Positions 57,040 through 64,000 of a stretch of 64,000 nucleotides of DNA are shown piece after piece. The stretch comes from Undaria pinnatifida (taxonomy: Eukaryota; Sar; Phaeophyceae; Laminariales; Alariaceae), in the NCBI GenBank assembly GCA_012845835.1, contig JABAKD010000013.1, positions 14,407,665 to 14,471,664 on the forward strand, given 5' to 3'. Under the pieces are notes generated by a model. It ran no database searches. It saw nothing but the letters and a program-made list of their open reading frames with translations, and was not told the origin of the DNA. The position numbers and the translations under genes are program-made. The stretch's first letter is position 1, and each line of letters begins with the position of its first letter.

Positions 57040-57590
57040 GCGAAAAAACAACAAATAAATTGACTCGTAAAAAAGACACCATTATTTGTCAAGGCATTTC
57101 CAATATTACTGCGATTGGCACACTGCATACACTTCTTACTGATTGACACTTACTTATAAAAATAACACATGTATATACTGGCAACATACTTATCATAGTA
57201 GTCATTTTTTCTTGTACGTGCTTTCGTCCTCTAACCCGTTTGTGTTGTTGGTGCTGTTTTCCACAATTTTCAACATTCTCAATAATCATTAAATCTGAAC
57301 CTTTCCAACTTCCTGGGAAACGACTTCTTCCTTCCGCGGTCACGGGTTTACCTCCAAATTAACGCAATGAGCACAACATGAACAATACGATGAGGTATAA
57401 CTAATACTACTATATACTACTACTACTACTACGCGTCTCAACGCTTTGGTTCTAGAGAGTTGTATAAAGCGCATACGATATTGTGAGGGGGTTTGCTTCT
57501 GTGTGTAATTTCGAGTAGGGTTGTGGCGTCAACGTGACGGATGGGACATGGCATCAGAATGTGCATAACACGAGACATGAAGTCCGAATG
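57040..57590. other. no gene seen
   Basis: AT-rich DNA with a (TAC)n run at 57,411-57,431. Confidence 0.4.
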
Positions 57591-57599
57591 CAATCGATG

Positions 57600-58742
57600 G
57601 ACCCTAATCTTTACCGGCCACTGCGGGTATTGTTACTAACGTATACCCGTACCCGGGGTACTGTGCCACTTTCTTACAGGACTCACAGAAGTTCCGAGCG
57701 GGTATCAAATGCTGTACACGTACCCCAGGCATTGTGGCCACGGGTGTACAGAACTTCCTGAAGTTCCGGGTACGGGTATGGAAGTCGTCCAGAACTTCCA
57801 GAAGTTCCGGGAACGGGTATGAATGTCCTACAGAACTTATAGGAGTTCTTCGTGGGGTAATAGTCGGCGTAATACCCAGGTGCTGTTTGTACGTACGCTA
57901 CAGAACATAACCCTGTAACATTACGTCTCGCATCCCTCGTTTTGTTCATGGACCAGGTACGACAACAATAAGTATATTTTTTCGACAGGGGCGACACAGC
58001 AGTGGTGTACAATACAAATATTACAATGTTACGTTCTGTAGGGTTTGTGGATTCCGGGTAAGGATATGGAAGTCTTCCAGAACTTCCGAAAGTTTCGGGT
58101 ACGGGTATGAACGTGTTACAAAACTTCCAGAAGTTCCGGGTCGTTGTTGTTGTTGTTCTCACATTGACCATTGTAAAAATCTAGAGTCCGTGGTCACACA
58201 AAGGTGTTGGAGTCCTAGGAAGATCCGAAAAACCAAATGAAATCGAAATTCGTATTGTGGCACGGGCCTACAGAACTCACAGAAGTTCCGGGCAGGTACA
58301 AAAGCTGCTGTACCCGTACCCCGGATATTGTGGCACGGGGCGCACAGAGCTCACAGAAGTTCCGGGTACGGGTATGAATGTCCCACAAAACTTCCAGAAG
58401 TTCGGGTACGGATATGAAAGTTTTACAGAACTTCCAGAAGCTCACAACTTCCAGGAGTTCCGGGTATTGTGGCACGGGCGTACATAGCTTCCAGAAGTTC
58501 AACGTACGGGTATTTTAATGTCCTACATATATATGGAATTTACAGAAGCTCCGGGTACGGGTAATACCCGTGTAAATGCACACCCCCTCGTGAGGGACTT
58601 CGATTTGAAGTATCCTACAGAACATAATCTTATTGCATTACATCTCACATCTATCGTATTATTTACCAGGTATGTACCAGGTACGACAACAATAAAATAT
58701 ACTTTTCCTAGAGTGACAACACAGTGATGTACAATACAAATA
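57600..58742 (+). repeat. palindromic array, segment 2, with duplicated spacer
   Basis: Same units as segment 1. It includes a perfect GAACTTCCAGAAGTTC at 57,792-57,807. A non-array spacer at 57,895-58,045 is duplicated at 58,610-58,742, and a T2 3' end on minus lies at 58,140-58,250. Confidence 0.8.
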
Positions 58743-59563
58743 CCGTAAACTACACAAGATAACACACCCCCGGTGATACATTTTAGCGCTTGAAAATATT
58801 ATCACCGGGTGTGGTATCCTGTGGGGGGTGTGGTATCTTGTGTAGCCCCGGTGATAGAGTGCTGGTCGCGGCGGCCCCCAGGGGGTGTGATAAACCAGGG
58901 GGTGTTATAGCACGTCCGACCTCCCACGGGGTACGTTTGGGGGTGTGATAAATATGGGGGTGTGATAAACCAGGGGGTTTGATAGCACGTCCGAACACCC
59001 ACAGGGTGTGTTTGGGGGTGTGATAAGTAAGGGGGTGTGATAAACCAGGGGGTGTGATAACCTCCGAACACCCACAGGTCGTGCTTGGGGGGGGATACCG
59101 AAGCACTCCTTGTAGAGTTGAGCCGCTGCTGCGGCACACTTGAAGGGTGTGGTATTGCGGGGGGGTGATACCTGTCCGAACGTCCGCACACACGGTATGT
59201 TTTAGCGCCTGCTGTACAGCTGCGGTCGAAGCAGTTGTCGGAGAAGCGGGGGCTCTTGCAGAGGCATTTTGCTCTCCCTCAACGTTCATGTTGTTGGAGG
59301 TCTCCACACGGGGTGTTCCCCCCGCACACAGGGTGTGGTGTTGTGTGCCCACGGGGCAGATGTTCTATGACCCCGGTGGTAGAAAAGAGGGACCCTGTGA
59401 ATGTATGCGGCGTAACTAAAATTATCACCGGGGTGTGGTATCTTGTGTAGCCCCGGTGATAAATCGATGGTTGCAAAAATGCGCCCAAAATTATCACCGG
59501 GGTGTCGTATTCTGTGGGGGGTGTGGTATCTTATGTGGGTGTGTTATCTTGTGTAGTTTACGG
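58743..59563. mobile_element. MITE with perfect 27-bp TIRs and TA duplication
   Basis: The ends CCGTAAACTACACAAG... (58,743-58,769) and their exact reverse complement (59,537-59,563) are identical over 27 bp. TA lies outside both (58,741-58,742 and 59,564-59,565). The related spacer at 57,895-58,045 shows the site without the insert. The interior carries tandem GGGGGTGTGATAAACCAGG units, a 12-bp-stem hairpin (TTATCACCGGGG) near 59,422-59,463, and no transposase. The TA duplication fits the Tc1/mariner group. Confidence 0.92.
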
Positions 59564-59565
59564 TA

Positions 59566-60410
59566 TGCAAGGTTATGTTCTGTAGGGTTTGTTGATTCCG
59601 GATAAGTGTGTGGAAGTCTTAAAGAACTTCCAGAAGTTTTGGGTACGGGTATGAAAGTGTTACAGAACTTCTTGAAACTTCGGGTATTGTGGCACGGGCG
59701 TACAGAACACACAGAAGTTCCGGGCAGGTACAAAAGGTGCTGTATCCGTACCCGGGGGTTTGTGGCACAGGGCGTACAGAACTCACAGAAGTTCCGGGTA
59801 CGGTTATGAATGGTATGAATATCCTGCAAAACTAACAGAAGTTCGGGTATTACGGCTGTGAAAGCTTACAGAACTTACAGAAGTTCCGGGTATTGTGGCA
59901 CGGGCGTACAGTTCTCACAGGAGTTCCGGACAGGTACAAAAGTGCTGTACGGTATTTTATGAAAATATTTCAAGGACGTCAGCCGTGAGTTCGACGAATT
60001 TCGGGTCAATGGTCAATACTCATCTTTGCAAGCTGCGTTGTTGGTGCTAAAAATATACTATTAATATATGGGTGAGTTTTTATTACGAGGGGTCCTATTT
60101 CGTGTTCACTATAATGGTAAGTGTTGGTATTTTTACTCTAGGTGGGGATACTGTAGCACGGGGCGTACATAGCTCACAGAAGTCCCGGGTACGGGTATGA
60201 ATGTCCTACAATACTACAAGAAGTTCGGGTACGGGTATGACAGTCTTACAGAACTTCCAGGAGTTCCGGGTACTGTAGCACGGGCGTACATAACTTCCAG
60301 AAGTTCCGCGTACGGTTATGAATGTTCTACAGAACTTACAGGGAGTTTCGGGTACGGGTAATACCCGGGTAAATGCACACCCCCTCGGGGGAGAGTTCGA
60401 TGTGAAGTTT
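59566..60410 (+). repeat. palindromic array, segment 3
   Basis: Continues directly after the MITE with GGTTATGTTCTGTAGGGTTT and the ACAGAACTTCC / AGAAGTTCCGGGTA units. Its end block (GTAAATGCACACCCCCTCG) is shared with 58,570-58,600. Confidence 0.8.
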
Positions 60411-61150
60411 GTTGAGGATTTAATCCAACTTGTATAGCATTTGTCACTTAGCCCATGTCCCCGACGCAATCTATCTGTCGTAGCTTTGTTGGATACATGA
60501 ATTATCGACAAAACCACCACCACCAGGAGAGGCGATTAATCGTGAACTTCGATGAGTGGCGACCAGGGCAATAGCCGCGCTCACTGCTAGTCTATACTGT
60601 TCTGTAACAGATCATACCATAGCGTAGGCGCTTCTCAAAATATATAACGGCGGTCGCAAGCCCACATTTCCCCACCAGCTCGATAAAAAAAGCCAAGTGC
60701 CGCGACAAAGAAGGGAAACTACCGAAAAAACAGAGGATAGTTCCAGACGTCGATGGTACGTAGCTGCATCGCCGTCACGGCAGATCTATGTATTATTCCG
60801 ATGGGAAGAAACATTGATTGACAATACGCAACACGTGGTTTCCCGATAGGAGCCATATTTGCATTTTTCAACCAAATCGAATCGAATTCAATACGATTAA
60901 TAAAAAATGAATATTTTGATTCAAAAGCGTCCTTCGTGAATATAATACGTGCCCAAGGGTTAGAAACGAAAGAAACGTGAACAGGATCTACAAGCTGTAG
61001 TAGTGGGTGCTACTGTCATCACTATCATAATATACGATACGTACTGCTACATACCGCTTTACTTTCGGCGTTCGGTTGGTGTCACTGATAAGAAATGACA
61101 TCATACACTCTTTGGGTTATTAAACCTGAATTAATGCGTGTGGACTCCCC
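60411..61150. other. no gene seen
   Basis: About 0.7 kb of AT-rich DNA with no recognisable coding or repeat structure. Confidence 0.4.
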
Positions 61151-61310
61151 GCGGAGTGTAACAAAGGTATACACGTACCCCAGGTATTGTACCACAGTCT
61201 TACAGAAGTCACAGAAGTTCCGGGTTAGGGTATGGGGATCTTACAGAACTTACAGAATTCCGGGTGCAGTACGGAACTCACAGAAGATCCGGGTATTGTG
61301 TGTACAGCTG
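61151..61310 (+). repeat. palindromic array, segment 4 (short)
   Basis: Units TTACAGAAGTCACAGAAGTT and CCGGGTATTGTG resemble segments 1-3. Confidence 0.65.
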
Positions 61311-61394
61311 CGGTCGTGTCGTTGGGCATTTTACCGCACATAGAATGGTTGGATACATTTTGTTAGGGAGTTCAATTGTCATTATTGGCATTTC

Positions 61395-61697
61395 TTTTTT
61401 TTTTCAAGCACATTTTCACTTTCCAGCTTCTGGACAAGCCGTGGTCACAGGTGTCATCCCTTCTCCTCCCCGGTTCTTGCCTTCAATTTTTGTCGCGCAT
61501 AGGGTTCAGCAGTCCCACTGCTCGTCGATTGTACATCGAATGTTGCTAACTCACGCTCTCGCGCTTTCCGCAAGTCAATTTGTCCACAAGAAAAAGTCCC
61601 AACGAATTTATACGAGTATGCACTCGGCGGGGCTCGAACTCACGAAACTGACCCATACCAGGCTCGAGGATAACCTGATACGCCACCGGGGCGACCG
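61395..61697 (-). mobile_element. SINE S1, copy 3, with intact tRNA-like head
   Basis: In sense the head has A-box TGGCGTATCAGG (61,674-61,685) and B-box GAGTTCGAGCC (61,631-61,641), both close to the Pol III consensus. The body has GCGCGAGAGCGTGAGTTAGC, and the A tail is the T-run at 61,395-61,404. This is the best-preserved of the three S1 copies. Confidence 0.88.
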
Positions 61698-61962
61698 GTA
61701 CCATTTCTTATGAGCTCTTGAGACCTTGCGATACGAACGGGAAGGTCCATGGCCGATGGCATGATACTTCCCAATATGATACGAACGAACTTTTGCATTG
61801 TGGACAAAAGCACTCCGAGCCTACGAGGGGAAGTCCACGGAGCTGATACCACCGGGCCGGCGGTCGTGCGAGTCGGTACAATTCAATTGAATAGGGTAAG
61901 ATCTGCTTACTGCCCAAAACGAGACCAATTTTCTTTTCGGAGGCCGGAGAGCACTGCTTTGT

Positions 61963-63267
61963 ATGCTGGTGTGGGACGTTGTTCTCTTCGAACATATGCG
62001 TGCATCTCTTGTTGCCTACTCGGAGTACGACCAGCAGATGCATATCACATACCAAGATGGGGGAGACCGGGTACTCGCGAGGAGGCGAGAGCTGGTAGAT
62101 TCGTCGACCCAAATGACGGTGGCTGATGAGTTCTACGATGGCAAGCCCTGGGTCGACCTCTCCGACGAGGAGCAAACGCAAAAAGGGCTCAAAAGGCTTG
62201 CTGGCGTTGATATGCAGCAGACGAGTGATGAGGATTATTGCCGCCAGATATTCCGTGTGCTAAAGATGGATGCGAGCGTGCGGGTAGATAGTAGGGTATT
62301 CATGCAAAAACGTGCCTTTCGGAAATATTTTGTTGACATCGGGCTCACGGAGGTGGTGAGGCCCGATGGTCAACAGTACACGCTAAAGTATGGCAAGGTG
62401 CTGATGGAGGCAATAGCGGCGGGAATCGAGCCACTCGTGTTCCGCCGCAAGGTGGAAAAGAAGGTTCGTTTCGATCTCGCGACGCATGTCCCTGACACGT
62501 TATTCAACATTTTTTACAGCAGGGATCAAGTTGTAATTGAGGCCAATGATGCTGAATGTCGGCAAACAGCAAAATGGCGTGGCGCTAGGTCCATGGGTGC
62601 TGCGGGGACCAAGCTGCAGGGATGTGCTGCTGACGAGCACGACTCACGCGAAAATGTCAAGGTTGCTGGTGTGAAATCAGAGCTGAATCGCCGGCACGAC
62701 AACAACGAGTGTTTAGTATGTGGCAAGCAGGGACACAAGTACGGGGACCGCCCCCAAAGCCAGCAGGGTAAGGTGGGGAAAGGCGTCCATGGCCAGAGCC
62801 ACAGCTTGACCCCCATACAGCAGCAGCGGTCCATAAACGGTCCCGTTCAGCATACCCGAAGCAAGACAACTGGGATGGCCCGTGCCTTTGCCACCCCTCG
62901 AGCTATTGGGTACCAGACCGCCTCAAAAGCGGTGGTTACGAAGGCCGAACCTGCTGCGCCTGAAGCGTGTATGCAGAATGACGACGACCACGTGTACATA
63001 TGCGTACCGAGAGAGAAGATGGCGCCAGTGGATAACGGGTTCACCGAGGCGGTACACAACCAGGTTTCCCAAAGCGCTGGGCTACAGAATGCGGCACCAG
63101 TTCTGCACTCCGTTCTGGTGCAGCCGCCGGCACGCGCGTCACAGCAGTGGGGTGGAGATTCCAGCACCATTTATTCCGCGCGTGTTGCGGTTGTGCAAGC
63201 TGGCAGATGTGGTGACACGATCGTGGATTCGGTAGAGAACGAACCGCATATGGAGGGCCTGACGTAG
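61963..63267 (+). pseudogene. gypsy-type Gag, possibly still open
   Basis: 434 codons. The N-terminal half is a charged helical region (DEFYDGKPWVDLSDEEQTQ, DYCRQIFRVLKMDASVRVD). CLVCGKQGHKYGDR near residue 245 is a zinc knuckle with the last Cys replaced. The rest is polar. The true start is uncertain, since the ATG at 61,963 is only the first in frame. It ends at TAG 63,265-63,267, and the same frame continues into protease. Gag would form the particle of a Ty3/gypsy-type element. No LTR was found. Confidence 0.72.
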
Positions 63268-64000
63268 CACCTCGCGGGGCGCCTTGCGGTTTCCGGTGCT
63301 TCCGCGGCTGCTGAGGTCAGGGTGCTGATGGATTCTGGTTCAGGCATTACAGCCATATTGGAGGAGCTGGTAGAGGCCCTGCAGGGACAGCCGGGGATGA
63401 CGCAAACCGCGTTAACGCAGGCGTTTGTTGTGCATGCGCATGTGGTGATGTCGTTTGGCCAGGAGTGTGGTATTGAGACGCAATCGGGTCCGCTCCACTT
63501 AACGATCGAAACTCCATGGGGACCAGTCCGGTTTATTATGCCATATATCGTGCTCCCTGGGCGTGGCGATGTGGTTATCATCGGGCAGATAACGTCGAGA
63601 AAGAAACTCTGCATCGACGTCATGGCGCAGCTCGTAGCATCTGTACTGAAGGCTCACGGGTGTCAAGATGACTCTAAGATGGAGCTTACAGATCTTGCTG
63701 TGGGCGAGGCCAACGCTGATGCTGTGCTGCGGGTGGCGATGGCTGTCACGGCGTTCGAGTCGGGCATTGACTCGTCAGATGTCGTGGAAGATGAGGTCAC
63801 GCTGACGCCTGCTGTTTCAGCGATCCATGATGTTCCAGGATTCCGAGGTGGAGATGCAAGATCGTGTGGGCGTGTTGGAGACGGCGGTCAATGACGCTGT
63901 TGACCATGGCTCCCCGCCGGAAGGTGCCGAGATGCTGCGTGATATCGTTTTTCGCACGCACCTTTACGTGTTATGTCGGGCGTTGCCGGGTGACCCACCT
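63268..64000 (+). pseudogene. gypsy-type protease and start of pol, partial
   Basis: In frame with gag after one TAG. EVRVLMDSGSGITAI contains the D-S-G catalytic motif of a retropepsin, and VVIIGQITSRKKLCID is its C-terminal strand region. The frame ends at TGA 63,892. From about 63,830 another frame takes over with VEMQDRVGVLETAVNDAVDHG and VFRTHLYVLCRALPGDPP, a segment that precedes RT in gypsy pol of several protists. A frameshift is therefore inferred near 63,830. The element runs off the window before RT. Confidence 0.78.

Noticed and set aside
58783-59352. Minus-strand frame of 189 codons inside the MITE
   Set aside because: Most of it is repeated ITPPGLSHP-type peptide from the tandem GGGGGTGTGATAAACCAGG units. 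No transposase motif.

Overview
The window is eukaryotic nuclear DNA built almost entirely of transposable-element remnants and satellite-like repeats. I found no convincing host gene, no rRNA or genuine tRNA gene, and nothing prokaryotic. It carries Ty1/copia, Ty3/gypsy and DIRS-like retroelements, pogo-type DNA transposons (one apparently with a spliced transposase), tRNA-derived SINEs, (AAC)n-tailed repeats, an internal TTAGGG stretch, long (GTT)n tracts and a 500-N assembly gap. This fits a repeat-rich protist or alga. My best guess is a brown alga or related stramenopile, from resemblance only, which I could not verify.

Layout. 1-9,020: an old copia element on the minus strand (gag, pre-integrase and integrase fragments), split by a second copia at 2,662-8,824 with two LTRs and a 4-bp target duplication. 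10,060-26,600: mosaic of dispersed repeats (R1, R2, R7-R10), three SINE families and C-rich satellite arrays. 27,132-32,017: a third copia, plus strand, inserted in C-rich satellite. Its gag carries a ~500-bp internal inversion between 9-bp inverted repeats. 34,178-36,448: pogo-type transposase with one inferred intron that contains TAGTC and TTAGGG repeats. 38,090-43,200: C-rich array, foldback T1 repeats, and a second pogo-type element (40,680-43,177) recognised by its TIRs and a C-terminal coding remnant. 44,046-49,915: DIRS-like retroelement, minus strand (gag, RT, RNase H, tyrosine recombinase), with the assembly gap inside. 50,100-56,400: a 1.4-kb inverted-repeat structure and many (AAC)n-tailed repeats. 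56,450-61,300: arrays of a palindromic TTCCAGAA motif, interrupted by an 821-bp MITE with perfect 27-bp TIRs. 61,400-64,000: a SINE followed by the gag and protease region of a gypsy-type element that runs off the window.

Nearly all coding pieces are broken by stops or frameshifts. The order of events can be read from nesting: copia in copia, copia in satellite, SINE between repeats, MITE in array, R3 in T1. Repeat names (R1, R2, R3, R7-R10, S1-S3, T1, T2) are mine. All homology is judged by eye from motifs and within-window comparison.
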